64,000 nt of DNA from Leucobacter sp. UCMA 4100 (GCF_027853335.1 NZ_JAFEUS010000002.1:1286514-1350513); one strand, 5' to 3'. Positions 1 through 10,343 are shown, counted from the stretch's first letter. Notes: a model not told the origin generated them from the sequence alone. Program-made: numbers and translations.

Positions 1-312
1 GGGGCCGTGATGCCCACGAGGTCGCCCGTGCAAATGACGAGCACGGCGGTGGCGCCTGCGGCGACGGCTCGGTCGACCGCGGCCTGAATGAGGGGGTGCA
101 GGCGCTCCTCGGCGAGCACCGCACTGCCGCCACCGCGGAGTCGCGAGACGAGCACGCCCTCGCCCGGGGCGGGCGCAAGGGCGGCGATCTCGGCGGCGCT
201 GAGCTCGTCGAGCGCTCCGGCTTCAATGACCCGGTAGCCCTCGAGCAGCGGCGCGATGTCGGGGGTCACGTCGTCGCGCGGGGCCTGACCGATCGTGACG
301 AGGGCGAGTGTT

Positions 313-323
<11 letters not shown>
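1..323 (-). CDS. AroM family protein (partial, C-terminus outside window)
   Basis: Only about 107 N-terminal residues are visible; the gene runs off the left edge. Residues 10-18 read TIGQAPRDD, the opening signature of the AroM family, whose reaction is unknown and whose fold resembles Asp/Glu racemases. A glycine-rich stretch (residues 58-62) and a V-I-C-T-G-D strand end near residue 100 fit that fold. The ATG at 321-323 overlaps the stop of the upstream ATPase gene by 11 bp, so translation is probably coupled and the gene is the last or a late gene of the peptide importer operon. Family call is fairly firm; function is not known. Confidence 0.8.
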
Positions 324-1166
<843 letters not shown>

Positions 1167-1167
<1 letters not shown>

Positions 1168-2003
1168 TACTCAAACACTCCTTCAGCGATGTAGGGCAGG
1201 CGTTCTTTGCCGGTGTTGCGGGCGGGCATCGACTCGAGCAATGCCTCGGTGTAGGGGTGCGAGGGGCGCTCGAAAATGTCGATCACGGGGGCCTGCTCGA
1301 CGATGATGCCACGGCGCATGACGGTGACGTTCTGGCAGGCCTGCGCGACAACCCCGAGGTCGTGGGTGACGAGCAGTACCGCGGTGCCGTGCTCCTCTTG
1401 CAGGTCAAGAATGAGGTCGAGAATTTGCGCCTGTGTCGTCACGTCGAGCGCCGTGGTGGGCTCGTCGGCGATGAGCAGGTCGGGCTCGCACGACATCGCC
1501 ATCGCGATCATCGCGCGCTGGCGCATGCCGCCCGAGAGGTGGTGCGGGTACGAGTCGGCGATCTCGCCGGCTCGCGCGATCCCCACCATCTCGAGCAGTT
1601 CGATGACGCGCTTGCGTGCGGCCTTTTTACTGAGCCCAAGATGGCGGCGGATCGGCTCAGCGATCTGAAACCCAATCGTAAAGGCAGGGTTCAACGCCGT
1701 CATGGGCTCTTGAAAGATCGTGCCGATGCGCTTGCCGCGAATGTCGCGCATCTGCTTGTTCGAGTACGAAGCCATGTCAACACCGTCGAGCACGATGCGG
1801 CCTCCCGCCATTTGCACCGCGCGGGTGGGCAGGAGTTTGATGATCGACATCGCGGTCAGGCTCTTGCCCGACCCCGACTCGCCGACGAGGCCCAGGGTCT
1901 CGCCGCGGTTGATGGCAAAGCTGATGCGGTCGACCGGGGTGCTGGTGCCGCGACGGGCCTGCACCTCGACGACGAGGTCTTCAACCTGGAGGAGTGCTGA
2001 CAT
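1167..2003 (-). CDS. Dipeptide/oligopeptide ABC transporter ATPase (OppD/DppD type)
   Basis: 278 aa. Walker A GESGSGKSL at 41-49, signature LSGGMRQR ending at 163, Walker B LLIADEP at 176-182, followed by the D-loop ALDVTT. The LSGGMRQR variant and the ESMPARN-type C-terminus are usual for DppD/OppD subunits. It pairs with the following OppF-type ATPase, whose start overlaps its stop by one base. The gene begins 14 bp after the DUF1177 stop, in the same operon. Confidence 0.9.
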
Positions 2004-2017
2004 GGCTTCTGCTCGCT

Positions 2018-2962
2018 TTACTTGGTGCGGCCGAGGGTCTGCAGGTGCGTTGCCTCACCGTACAGGTTGACGAGGTGTGCGAACTGGTCGGCGTCGTAGA
2101 ACGAGATCTGCCCCGCACCGAAGTACTTGGCGGTCTCGATCGCGAAGCGCGACGCGAGTTCAATGTCGGTCGCGTGGCTCGCGCCGGTTGCGCAGCCTGC
2201 GACGGGCACCGCGGTCGTGATCGCGACGCCAACAACGGGCGCGTCGGTTGCGACCGCGGGCTGCAGAATCGAGTTCACGTGGTGCAGGTCATTGCCGTAT
2301 GGAGTGATGTCTTGCGTTGCGAGCGGGAAGACGACGGCGCTCACACCCGTCACCGTCTCGGTCACGCTCACGAGGTCTTCGCTCGGGCGCAGAATGTAGC
2401 CCGACTTGACCGTCGGCGAGATCGCAATGCCGCGGTGGTTGATCGTGCGGTTGCCCTTGGTGGTGTCGATCGACACGATCGCGTCCATCTCTGGCTCGAC
2501 CTCGAAGTCGTTCATCGTCTCCATGTCGACGGGCGAGCCCATGAATGGAACGGGGTCGTGCGGCTCGGTGGGCGCCCAGCCGGTCACGTGGGTCGTGATG
2601 ATGACGTCGCCCGGGAGCACGTCGCCCTGCGCCGACATGTTGAGCAGCTTTGCGGCTGCCGAGAGCGCGGCGGCACAGCCGTCGCCATCTGACACGAAGC
2701 CGATGCGCTCTGGCCGCGCACCCGCGCCGCCGAGGCGACCGATGATGCCGAGCGTTGGCGCCGATCCGCCGCTTGATTTGCCCCGTGAGCCGGGAATGAA
2801 GACGCGCACGAAGTCGGTCGAGAGGCCTTCTTCACCCTCGATCGTCTTGACCATGATCTCGGCGTTCTCGGCGCCCTGCGAGCGCAAAAACTCGGCGAGC
2901 GATGCGCCCGAGGTCTTGGGGGTGTCGAGCATCTCGACGACGTCAATTACGTAACGAAGCAT
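2018..2962 (-). CDS. DUF1177 family protein
   Basis: 314 aa, no signal peptide or membrane segment. I recognise the DUF1177 family from the overall sequence: an N-terminal LRYVIDVVEMLDTP start, a glycine-rich GGSAPTLGIIGRLGG segment near 70-85, a SDGDG turn near 95, and a C-terminal GCATGASHATDIELASRFAIE region. No catalytic motif that I can name. I chose the ATG at 2960-2962; upstream in-frame sequence has no sensible extension. It lies between the M20 peptidase and the ATPases of a peptide importer, with AroM in the same operon. An enzyme acting on the imported compound is a reasonable inference, not a demonstrated role. Confidence 0.8.
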   Translation of the reverse strand: MLRYVIDVVEMLDTPKTSGASLAEFLRSQGAENAEIMVKTIEGEEGLSTDFVRVFIPGSRGKSSGGSAPTLGIIGRLGGAGARPERIGFVSDGDGCAAALSAAAKLLNMSAQGDVLPGDVIITTHVTGWAPTEPHDPVPFMGSPVDMETMNDFEVEPEMDAIVSIDTTKGNRTINHRGIAISPTVKSGYILRPSEDLVSVTETVTGVSAVVFPLATQDITPYGNDLHHVNSILQPAVATDAPVVGVAITTAVPVAGCATGASHATDIELASRFAIETAKYFGAGQISFYDADQFAHLVNLYGEATHLQTLGRTK

Positions 2963-2999
2963 TCGTTGTTTCTTTCTGTGCGTGGGTGGTGTGGCGTGA

Positions 3000-4280
3000 T
3001 TATTCGGTGATGCCGAGGTAGCGCAGCGTCGTGAGCGCGTATACCTTGGCGGCGAGCACCACGTCAGCGGCGAGCGCGCGCTCGTTGAAGTTGTGAATCG
3101 TGCTGAGGTCGGCGGGGCCGTACTGCAAGACGGGAATGCCGTGGCTGCGGAACGTGCGGGCGTCTGACGAGGCCCACTGCAGAACACCCTGTGCCTGCGG
3201 ATCGGAGAGGTCACGAAGCGCGTCAACGAGCGTTTCGACGATGGGATCGGTGGGCGGGGTCCAGTTCGGCTCGCTCATGAAGCCGAGGTACTCGATCTCG
3301 GCCTCGATGCCCTCTTCGGCGAGGATCTCACGCACGCGCTCGTTGACCTCGGCGCGGCTGAGGCCGAGGGGCACGCGGGTGTCGAACTCGATCACGCAGG
3401 TGTCGGCGACGACGTTCGTCGAGGTGCCGCCCTCGATCTTGCCAACGTTGATCGTGACGTGCTCGAAGACGTCGCCGATACCAGGGCCGTAGCCCTCGCG
3501 CTCTTCGGCGTACTGCTTCGAGTCGGCGATGAGCTGCTTGAGCTCTTCTGACTGCACGGGCTTCATGTCCCAGAGCTTCTGCAGCGCCATGATCGCACGG
3601 GCGCCGAGCAGGTTTGCGCTGACGCCGTGCAGGGGCTGCAGGCTGCCGTGACCTGGCGTGCCCTGGATCGTGAGGCGGAACCAGTTGCTGCCCTTCTGGC
3701 CGATCGTCGGGTGATCGCGCTCGGCGGGCTCAGCAATGATGCCGCCGGTCGCACCATCAAGCACACCCTGCTCGAGCAGCCAGTGGGCGCCGCGGGGGCC
3801 GCCCGTCTCTTCATCGGGCACCGAGGCAAACGAGAGCTTGCCCTTCAGCGGCACCCCGAGGCGCTCAAGAATAATGTACGTGTGCATGAGGCCTGCGAGG
3901 CCAGCCTTCATGTCGCTCGCGCCACGGCCACGAAGCCAACCGTCGACGATGTCGCCCGCGAAGGGAGGGAAATCCCAGCGGTTCTCGTCGCCCACGGGCA
4001 CGACGTCGTGGTGGCCCGAGAATACGAGGTGGCGGTCGCCCTCGCCCTTCTCGCCACGGTGCGAAACAACGCTCACACGCCCCTCGCCCGCGTCATGGAG
4101 TTCGGTCTCGATGCCCGCCTCGGTGAGGTAGCCCGAGATCACGTTGGCGATCTCGGTGCAGTCACCCTCAGGGTTCTCGCTCGGGGTCTGGATGAGCAGA
4201 CCCGCGAGCTTCAGCAATTCTTCTGACGACTCATCGATCGCCTGAAGTACTCGTTCTTCCCAAGATGATGCGGTTGACAT
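3000..4280 (-). CDS. M20 family metallopeptidase (ArgE/DapE/ACY1-like)
   Basis: 426 aa cytoplasmic dizinc hydrolase of the M20 family, which cleaves peptides or N-acyl amino acids. Metal-site motifs are visible: VFSGHHDVVP (His and Asp), GRGASDMKAG (bridging Asp) and PDEETGG (catalytic Glu-Glu). A dimerisation domain with GTPGHGS follows near the middle. I start it at the ATG 4278-4280, after an A/G-rich stretch (AGAAAAGAG); the longer reading frame adds 40 residues that overlap the binding-protein stop and look non-native. It sits between the binding protein and DUF1177 genes and probably processes the imported substrate. Exact specificity is open. Confidence 0.88.
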   Translation of the reverse strand: MSTASSWEERVLQAIDESSEELLKLAGLLIQTPSENPEGDCTEIANVISGYLTEAGIETELHDAGEGRVSVVSHRGEKGEGDRHLVFSGHHDVVPVGDENRWDFPPFAGDIVDGWLRGRGASDMKAGLAGLMHTYIILERLGVPLKGKLSFASVPDEETGGPRGAHWLLEQGVLDGATGGIIAEPAERDHPTIGQKGSNWFRLTIQGTPGHGSLQPLHGVSANLLGARAIMALQKLWDMKPVQSEELKQLIADSKQYAEEREGYGPGIGDVFEHVTINVGKIEGGTSTNVVADTCVIEFDTRVPLGLSRAEVNERVREILAEEGIEAEIEYLGFMSEPNWTPPTDPIVETLVDALRDLSDPQAQGVLQWASSDARTFRSHGIPVLQYGPADLSTIHNFNERALAADVVLAAKVYALTTLRYLGITE

Positions 4281-4335
4281 TGAAAACTCTTTTCTGCGGT
4301 TGAGGGGCGGTGTGAACGGTGACGAGTCTGAACGA

Positions 4336-5919
4336 CTAGTCGGTTTTGCTGAGCTGTGCGAAGCGCACGAGCCCATCAGGGTATGAGGTGTAACCCTCAA
4401 GATTGTCGCGGTGGGTCACAGCGATGTTGTACTCGTAGAGGTAGCCCCACGGCGACTCGACGTTGATGATTTCTTGCATCTCGCCATACAGCTTGTTGCG
4501 CACATCAGCATCGGGTTCGGTTGCAGCTTCGGCCCACAGCTCATTGACGCGGGCGTTGTCGTAGTTGGCGTAGTTGCTCGTGCCTGAGTCGACGAGCAGG
4601 AGGCCGAGGTGGTAGCCGGGGTCGTTCACGAACGAGGTCCAGCGTGAGATGTAGGCCTGGACGTTCTTCTCGGCGAGTGCGTCGAGGAACTGGGCGCGGG
4701 CCATGTTCTGAATGTTCATGGTCACGCCGATCTTGGCGAGCTCTGCCTGAATGAGCACGGCGTCGTCGTTCCAGTCAGGAAAACCTGAGCCGAGGGTGAA
4801 GTCGAACTCGAAGCCGTCTGGGTAGCCGGCCTCTGCGAGCAGCTCCTTTGCCTTGTCGAGGTTGTGCTCGGCCTGGTTGCCCTTGTCAGTCCAGCCCGGG
4901 GTCGATGAGGCGACCGACGAGCGCATCTCGCTTGCCTGGCCCTTCATAACGTCGGTGAGCAGCTTGTCGTAGGGAATCGCCATGGTCACGGCCTGGCGCA
5001 CCTTCTCGTTGTCGAACGGAGCAATGTTGTTGTTCATCGCGAAGAAGAGCACCTTGTTGCTCGGGCGCGAGTCGACCACAACGCCGTCTTTCCCGTCGAG
5101 GCCCTCGAGGTCTTTCGGTGCGATCTCGAGCGCCATGTCGACCGAGCCCTTGCTGATGAGCTGCAGACGGTTCGAGGCGTCGCCGATGAACTTGAGGTTG
5201 ACCTTCTCGATGTCTGGCGCTTCGCCCCAGTACTTGTCGTTGACGTGCAGCTTGGCCTCGCTCGCGGGGTCCCAGCTGTCAAGAATGTAGGGGCCGGTGC
5301 CAGCGGTGTTCTGCTTGAGCCACTCGGCGCCGCCGTTCTCTTCAACGACGTCCATGTCGATGATCGAGAACGAGTACATCGGGATGATCTGCAGGAAGAG
5401 GTGGTTCGGCGCGGTGAGCGTGATCTTGACCTCGTAATCACCGGTCTTCTCAACGCTGTCGATGCCGGCCATCTCGTACAGGAAGCTTGCCGAGGCCGAA
5501 GCCTTGATGTGCTCGAACGACTTCACAATGTCATCGGCGGTGAGCTTCTTGCCCGACTGGAACTCGATGTCGTCGCGAATGGTGAAGGTGTACACGGTGT
5601 TCGTGTCGTCGACCTCCCACTCCGAAGCGATCATTGGCTCGATCGTGGCGGTGTCAGAGACGCGCTTGCCGTCTTCTTCCTTGGTGCCGTAGGTCACGAG
5701 CTGGTCGTAGGCGGCAAGCACGAGGGTGTCGCTGGTGCCATCGTTGGCCTCAGCGGGGTCGAGCGTCGTGCCACCCTCTGAAAATGCGATGCTGATGGCC
5801 GAGCCGGTGTCGCCGCCACCGCCAGCATTCGCGTTATTTGCACTCTGCGCGCAGCCGGTGAAGGCCAGCATCATGCTCGCCGCAACGGCAACCGTTGTGA
5901 GCAGTTTTTTGGTTCTCAT
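4336..5919 (-). CDS. Peptide-type ABC transporter substrate-binding lipoprotein (SBP family 5)
   Basis: 527 aa. The N-terminus is a lipoprotein signal: basic MRTKKLL, a hydrophobic stretch, and a lipobox ending FTGC with Cys at about residue 22. The mature protein shows the family 5 pattern (TLDPAEANDGTSD near the start, TYTFTIRDDIEFQSGK, GTGPYILDSWDP, AVTMAIPYDKL). It would be membrane-anchored outside the cell and deliver peptide-like solute to the OppB/OppC pore encoded just upstream. Substrate unknown; presence of M20, DUF1177 and AroM genes suggests something other than ordinary peptides. Confidence 0.92.
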   Translation of the reverse strand: MRTKKLLTTVAVAASMMLAFTGCAQSANNANAGGGGDTGSAISIAFSEGGTTLDPAEANDGTSDTLVLAAYDQLVTYGTKEEDGKRVSDTATIEPMIASEWEVDDTNTVYTFTIRDDIEFQSGKKLTADDIVKSFEHIKASASASFLYEMAGIDSVEKTGDYEVKITLTAPNHLFLQIIPMYSFSIIDMDVVEENGGAEWLKQNTAGTGPYILDSWDPASEAKLHVNDKYWGEAPDIEKVNLKFIGDASNRLQLISKGSVDMALEIAPKDLEGLDGKDGVVVDSRPSNKVLFFAMNNNIAPFDNEKVRQAVTMAIPYDKLLTDVMKGQASEMRSSVASSTPGWTDKGNQAEHNLDKAKELLAEAGYPDGFEFDFTLGSGFPDWNDDAVLIQAELAKIGVTMNIQNMARAQFLDALAEKNVQAYISRWTSFVNDPGYHLGLLLVDSGTSNYANYDNARVNELWAEAATEPDADVRNKLYGEMQEIINVESPWGYLYEYNIAVTHRDNLEGYTSYPDGLVRFAQLSKTD

Positions 5920-5974
5920 GGTTCCCTTTCAATAAGGAGTGAGTGGTGAGAATGGGGTTAGGAAAAAGGTCTGG

Positions 5975-6880
5975 TTACTTCGCAGAGGTACGAAGACGCG
6001 GATCAAGCACGTCCCGTAGCCCGTCACCGAAGAGGTTGAAGCCGAGAATCGACGAGGCGATCGCGAGGCCCGGGAAGAAGGTCATCCACCACTCACCCGA
6101 GATGATGTAGCCGCGACCGTCTGAGATCATGACGCCCCACTCGGCGAGCGGCGGCTGAGCGCCGAGGCCGATGAAGCTCAGCGCCGCAGCGGTGAGAATC
6201 GCGTAGCCCATGCCGAGCGCGCAGCGCACGATGATTGGCACGATGCCGTTGGGCAGAATGTGGCGGAAGAGAATGACCGTGTTTTTCAGGCCGATCGCGT
6301 GCGAGGCCTCAACGTAGTCTTTTTCTCGGAGCGAGACCGTCTGCCCGTACATAATGCGGGCGAACTCGGGAATGCCCACGATGCCGACGGCGATCATGGC
6401 CGACGAGAGGCCGGGGCCGAGTGCGACGGCGAGCGTCATGGCGAGCAGCAGCGACGGGAAGGCGAGCAGCATGTCCATGAGGCGCATGAGCACCATGCCC
6501 ACGGCTCCGCGGAAGTAGCCGGCAATCGCGCCGATCGGAACACCGATGACGAGCGAGAGGGCGACCGCGAGCAGCCCCGTCCAGAGCGAAACCCTCGCCC
6601 CCGCGAGCACGCGGGAGAAGATGTCGCGGCCAAAGTTGTCGGTGCCGAAGAGGTGCTCGAAGCTCGGTGGCTCAAGCAGCGGCCCCGCGCCCGTGAGGTT
6701 CGGCGGGTATGGGCTCCAGAACGACGTCATGATGCCGCCCAGGGTCCAGAAGAGAATCACCGCGGCGCCCACCATGGCCGATGGGTTGCGAATGAGCAGC
6801 GAGAAGGCGCTCACCGCCTTCTGCTCTGGCTTGGCCTCAAGCTTGCGAGTGTGAATGGCAACCGTTGATGTATTAGGCAT
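5975..6880 (-). CDS. Peptide-type ABC transporter permease (OppC/DppC)
   Basis: 301 aa inner-membrane permease with about six membrane segments. The N-terminal LFGTDNFGRDIFSRVLAGARVSL block (from about residue 82) is the OppC signature, and the EAA-type loop reads EASHAIGLKNTVILFRHILPN. I start at MPNTST (ATG 6878-6880), which overlaps the OppB stop by 8 bp; an in-frame start six codons earlier is possible. It forms the pore with the OppB-type protein of the same operon. Confidence 0.9.
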   Translation of the reverse strand: MPNTSTVAIHTRKLEAKPEQKAVSAFSLLIRNPSAMVGAAVILFWTLGGIMTSFWSPYPPNLTGAGPLLEPPSFEHLFGTDNFGRDIFSRVLAGARVSLWTGLLAVALSLVIGVPIGAIAGYFRGAVGMVLMRLMDMLLAFPSLLLAMTLAVALGPGLSSAMIAVGIVGIPEFARIMYGQTVSLREKDYVEASHAIGLKNTVILFRHILPNGIVPIIVRCALGMGYAILTAAALSFIGLGAQPPLAEWGVMISDGRGYIISGEWWMTFFPGLAIASSILGFNLFGDGLRDVLDPRLRTSAK

Positions 6881-7880
6881 TGCGCACCTTCGGATCAAAA
6901 ATTCCCTGCGAGAGGTCGACGATGAGGTTCACGACGAGGAAGATGACGGCAGCGAGCAACGTCATCGCCTGCACCGGCGCGTAGTCGGTCGCCTCAATCG
7001 ACTCGACGACGTAGCCACCGATACCGGGCCAGTTGAAGATCGTCTCGGTGATCACGGCACCGCCGAGCAGCTGGCCGAGCTCGAGGCCGACGACCGTCAC
7101 GATTGAGGGCGAAGCATTCTTGAGCGCGTGGCCACCGATCACTCGGGTCTGGCTCATGCCCTTGGCCTGCGCCGTGCGAATGTAGTCCTGCCCGAGCACC
7201 TCGAGCATGGCCGAGCGCGTCATACGCGAGATGATCGCGAGGGCTCCCACCGAGAGCACCATGGCGGGCCAGATGAGGTGCGAGAAGGCGCTCTTGAAGG
7301 CGATCATGTCGCCCGTGAGTGCGCTATCGATGAGGTAGAGCCCCGTGATGTGCGTCGGCGGGTTGATCGCGTCATCGATGCGGCCAACCGGCGCTGGCTC
7401 CCAGCCGAGCGTGCCGTAGAAGACCGAGATGACGAGCAGACCGAGCCAGAACAACGGCATCGAGGCGCCGAGCAGCGAGATGATGCGCGTCGCGTGATCG
7501 GCGATGCGGTCACGCTGCGTCGCGCCGAGGATGCCGAGCGGGATGCCGACGATGATGCCGATCGCGAGCGCCATGAGGGCGAGCTCGACGGTGGCCGGGA
7601 AGCGCGTCGCGAAGTCTTCAGCGACGGGCCTTCCGGTGTGCCAGGCAAAGCCGAGGTCGCCACGGAAGAGTCCGGTGAAGTAATCAACGAACTGTTGCCA
7701 TACCGACTTGTCGAGCCCCATCTGCACCCGGAGCTTTTCAACCACGCTGTCTGCGGCATTTTCACCGGCGAGCGTGCGGGCAGGATCACCGGGCAATACG
7801 CGCGTGATCACGAAGATACTGACGATGACACCCAGCAGCGTGGGGATCATCGCAAGTATGCGCCGAACTATGGTCTGCAC
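6873..7880 (-). CDS. Peptide-type ABC transporter permease (OppB/DppB)
   Basis: 335 aa with about six membrane segments. The VITRVLPGDPARTLAGENA block near residues 24-42 and the EAA loop with IRTAQAKGMSQTRVIGGHALKN identify OppB/DppB. I chose the GTG at 7878-7880, because GAGGAG lies four bases upstream; the reading frame stays open for 50 more codons but that stretch lacks transmembrane or conserved sequence. First gene of the leftward operon, divergent from the IclR-type regulator with about 185 bp between. Confidence 0.88.
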   Translation of the reverse strand: MQTIVRRILAMIPTLLGVIVSIFVITRVLPGDPARTLAGENAADSVVEKLRVQMGLDKSVWQQFVDYFTGLFRGDLGFAWHTGRPVAEDFATRFPATVELALMALAIGIIVGIPLGILGATQRDRIADHATRIISLLGASMPLFWLGLLVISVFYGTLGWEPAPVGRIDDAINPPTHITGLYLIDSALTGDMIAFKSAFSHLIWPAMVLSVGALAIISRMTRSAMLEVLGQDYIRTAQAKGMSQTRVIGGHALKNASPSIVTVVGLELGQLLGGAVITETIFNWPGIGGYVVESIEATDYAPVQAMTLLAAVIFLVVNLIVDLSQGIFDPKVRNA

Positions 7881-7993
7881 TTCTCTCCTCTTTGAGTTCG
7901 CCTGGGTCAGGTCGCCCCTGAGCGCCCTTACACGGGTCCCAGAGGTGGAATAAAACCGATTATCGAGGGAGGGTTGCGAGATGCACAACTCAT

Positions 7994-8008
7994 TCTCACT
8001 ATATGAGA
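7994..8008. promoter_or_regulatory. Inverted repeat between oppB and iclR, candidate regulator operator
   Basis: TCTCA-CTATA-TGAGA is a perfect 5+5 inverted repeat. It is nested in a wider repeat, TGCAC at 7982-7986 with GTGCA at 8014-8018. It sits in the divergent promoter region of the IclR-type gene and the importer operon, so binding by that regulator is likely. Inference from position and symmetry only. Confidence 0.45.
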
Positions 8009-8065
8009 CAGTGGTGCACGGTTTTCTCACGGTGGTTATGATTCAAAGCAGAAAGGAGCGTCAAC

Positions 8066-8872
8066 ATCGACACTCACACCTCTGCTTCACGATCGCGTCG
8101 CCCAGCGCTGCAGACCGTCGACCGCGCCCTCGCCGTACTGCTCTCGTTCTCAACGAGACGCACCGAGTGGGGCGTCATGGAACTCGCAGAAGAGTTCGAC
8201 CTCGACAAATCGGCGGCCCAGAGACTGCTCAGCACTCTGGCACACCGCGGCTTCCTGTACGCCGACCCGGTGACGAGACGCTACCGCATGGGCCCCGCAA
8301 TGTGGCGCATCGCGGGCACCTGGGAGCGACGCGGTGGCATGGCCCTGCTCGTCGAGCCCCTGCTCTCAGAGTTCGCCGACCGCTCGAGCCGCACCGCCTC
8401 ATTCAACCTCGCCGACGGCTCGTACGTGCGCTGCGTCGCCGCGGTCGATGGCGGCAACGCCCCCATGCGCGACCACCCCCTCGTGGGCGAGCTCTACCCC
8501 GCGCACGCCGGGGCCACCTCACGCGCCTACTTCGCCTTCCTCTCGTCGTCGCAGCGGCAGGCGCTCATGTACCATCGGCCCCTCGCGAAGTTCAGTGACC
8601 TGACCTCGCAAGATGCCCACGAGATCGAGCAAGAAATGCTGCTCGTTGCCGAGAAGGGCTGGGCCTACTCAGAGGGCGAATACGACAGCAACACGCGAGC
8701 CATCTCGGCCCCCGTCTTCGTGCTTGGCCGCCCCGTTGGCACCGTGAGCCTCGGTGAAGCCAAGCGTGAAGACCGAGGCGACATTCGCGAGCACGTCGAT
8801 CCGCTCCTGCATACCGCCGCCAAGATCGGCGCACTCCTGTCAACCCAAACCCCCGATGCGAGGTCATCATGA
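8066..8872 (+). CDS. IclR family transcriptional regulator (apparent ATC start)
   Basis: About 268 aa if started at the ATC. The N-terminal winged helix (PALQTVDRALAVLLSF, then ELAEEFDLDKSAAQRLLSTLAHRGFL) and the C-terminal IclR effector domain (RYRMGPAMWRIAG, HAGATSRAYFAF, RAISAPVFV) are intact. The first in-frame ATG, at 8177, would cut off the first helices. Between the in-frame TGA at 8039-8041 and 8177 there is no ATG, GTG or TTG. An AAAGGAG (8052-8058) stands seven bases before ATC 8066, ideal spacing, so ATC is my preferred start; an in-frame CTG (8108) lacks an RBS. A sequence error is the alternative. Likely regulates the divergent importer and pepE. Confidence 0.75.
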   Translation: MDTHTSASRSRRPALQTVDRALAVLLSFSTRRTEWGVMELAEEFDLDKSAAQRLLSTLAHRGFLYADPVTRRYRMGPAMWRIAGTWERRGGMALLVEPLLSEFADRSSRTASFNLADGSYVRCVAAVDGGNAPMRDHPLVGELYPAHAGATSRAYFAFLSSSQRQALMYHRPLAKFSDLTSQDAHEIEQEMLLVAEKGWAYSEGEYDSNTRAISAPVFVLGRPVGTVSLGEAKREDRGDIREHVDPLLHTAAKIGALLSTQTPDARSS

Positions 8873-9570
8873 ACAACCTTCTGCTCCTTTCAAACTCGAC
8901 GAACGCCGGCATGGGCTACCTCGAACACGCGTGGCAGGCTGTTCTGCCAGCACTCGATGGCGTCACCGAGCTCGTCTTCGTGCCCTACTCGCTCGCTGAC
9001 CACGACGCCTACACGCAGAAGGTGCGCGAGGCTTTCGCACCGCACGGCATCACGGTGAAGGGCGTTCACGAAGACGGCGACCCGGTCGCGACGGTGCGCC
9101 AGGCGCAAGCGATCTTCGTCGGCGGCGGCAACACCTTCCGCCTGCTCGACCGGCTCAAGCAGGAGCGCCTCATCGTCGAGCTGCACAACCACGTCGCAGC
9201 AGGCAAGCTCTACATGGGCGCGAGCGCGGGAACGAACGTCGCGGCCCCCACGATCCGCACGACGAATGACATGCCCATCATCTTTCCCGAGGGCTTCGAC
9301 GCGCTCGGCCTCGTGCCCTTCCAGATCAACTGCCACTACCTCGACGCCGACCCGAACTCGACCCACGCCGGCGAGACCCGCGAGCTGCGCCTCACCGAGT
9401 TTCACGAAGAGAACACGACGCCCGTCGTCGCTATTCGTGAGGGCGTGTGGATCAGGGTTCACGGCGGCGTCACCGAGATCGGCGGAGCCGCGGTCAACAC
9501 GCAGTACGGCCCGGCACTGCTCTTCACGCCCGGCGAGGCGCCGCGTGAGATTTCTGGGGTGCTCGGCTAA
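8869..9570 (+). CDS. pepE: Peptidase E (alpha-aspartyl dipeptidase), S51 family
   Basis: 233 aa, near the usual S51 length. The nucleophile motif GASAGTNVA (Ser near 120) and the preceding FVGGGNTFRLLDRL strand-turn match PepE, which removes N-terminal aspartate from dipeptides such as Asp-X in the cytoplasm. DFQINCHYLD-like sequence (PFQINCHYLDAD) is the other conserved block. The ATG overlaps the IclR stop (ATGA), so the two are co-transcribed. Being paired with a regulator of a peptide importer suggests it acts on the imported peptides. Its stop overlaps that of the convergent ATPase gene by three bases. Confidence 0.9.
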   Translation: MNNLLLLSNSTNAGMGYLEHAWQAVLPALDGVTELVFVPYSLADHDAYTQKVREAFAPHGITVKGVHEDGDPVATVRQAQAIFVGGGNTFRLLDRLKQERLIVELHNHVAAGKLYMGASAGTNVAAPTIRTTNDMPIIFPEGFDALGLVPFQINCHYLDADPNSTHAGETRELRLTEFHEENTTPVVAIREGVWIRVHGGVTEIGGAAVNTQYGPALLFTPGEAPREISGVLG

Positions 9571-10342
9571 CGAGCCGGTTGCTGGCCACCGGCCGGCAGC
9601 CTCGGCACCGCCGCGATGAGCTCGCGCGCGTACTCGCTCTGGGGTGCGCGCAAGAGCTCTCGCGTTGCGCCCTCTTCGACCACCCGGCCATCACGCAGCA
9701 CCACCGTTCGCTCGCACAGCGCCGCGACACTCCCGAGGTCGTGGGAGACCATGAGCAGCGCGAGACCCTGCGATTCTCTGAGCTCTGCGAGCAGGTCAAT
9801 GATGTGAATGCGGGTCGTCACGTCGAGGGCGCTCACTGGCTCGTCGGCGAGGAGTACGCGCGGCGACGAGACGGTGGCGCGAGCGATCGCGATGCGCTGC
9901 TGCTGCCCTCCAGAGAACTCGTGCGGGTAGCGCAGGGCCGCATCAGCGGGAAGGCCAACCGAGGTGAGCGCCTCGCGCACCCGCTGTTCGGCATCGGCCC
10001 CCGTCGCGAGCCCGAGTGAGCGCAGCGGCTCGCCAACGATGCGGCCCACGCGCTGCCTGGGGTTGAGCGACGATGCGGGGTCTTGAAACACCGCCTGCAC
10101 GGCCGCGCGAAAGGCCCGCATCTGCTCGCGGTTGCGCCGCTCGAGGCGCTGCCCCTCAAAGCGCACCTCGCCCGTTTGGGGCGAGTTTAGGCCGAGCAGC
10201 AACGAAAGCATCGTCGATTTGCCCGAGCCAGACTCACCGACGAGCCCCACCGACTCGCCCTCGCTAAGCGCGAGCGACACCCCGTGAAGAATCTGGTGCG
10301 AGCCGTATGCGAAGCTCGCATCGCTCAGTTCAAGAACCGTCA

Positions 10343-10343
<1 letters not shown>
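9567..10343 (-). CDS. Peptide-type ABC transporter ATPase (DppF type), second importer
   Basis: 258 aa. Walker A GESGSGKST near 36-44, signature FSGGQQQR, Walker B VLLADEPVSALDV. It lacks the long C-terminal extension but keeps the OppF-like SSLNPRQRVGRIVGEPL block. Its start overlaps the stop of the DppD-type gene (ATGA). Last gene of the second importer operon, converging on pepE. Confidence 0.88.

Noticed and set aside
7981-8598. ATG-started + frame over the IclR gene
   Set aside because: Its product has no domain, whereas the other frame gives a complete IclR protein; I kept the IclR frame despite the missing canonical start.
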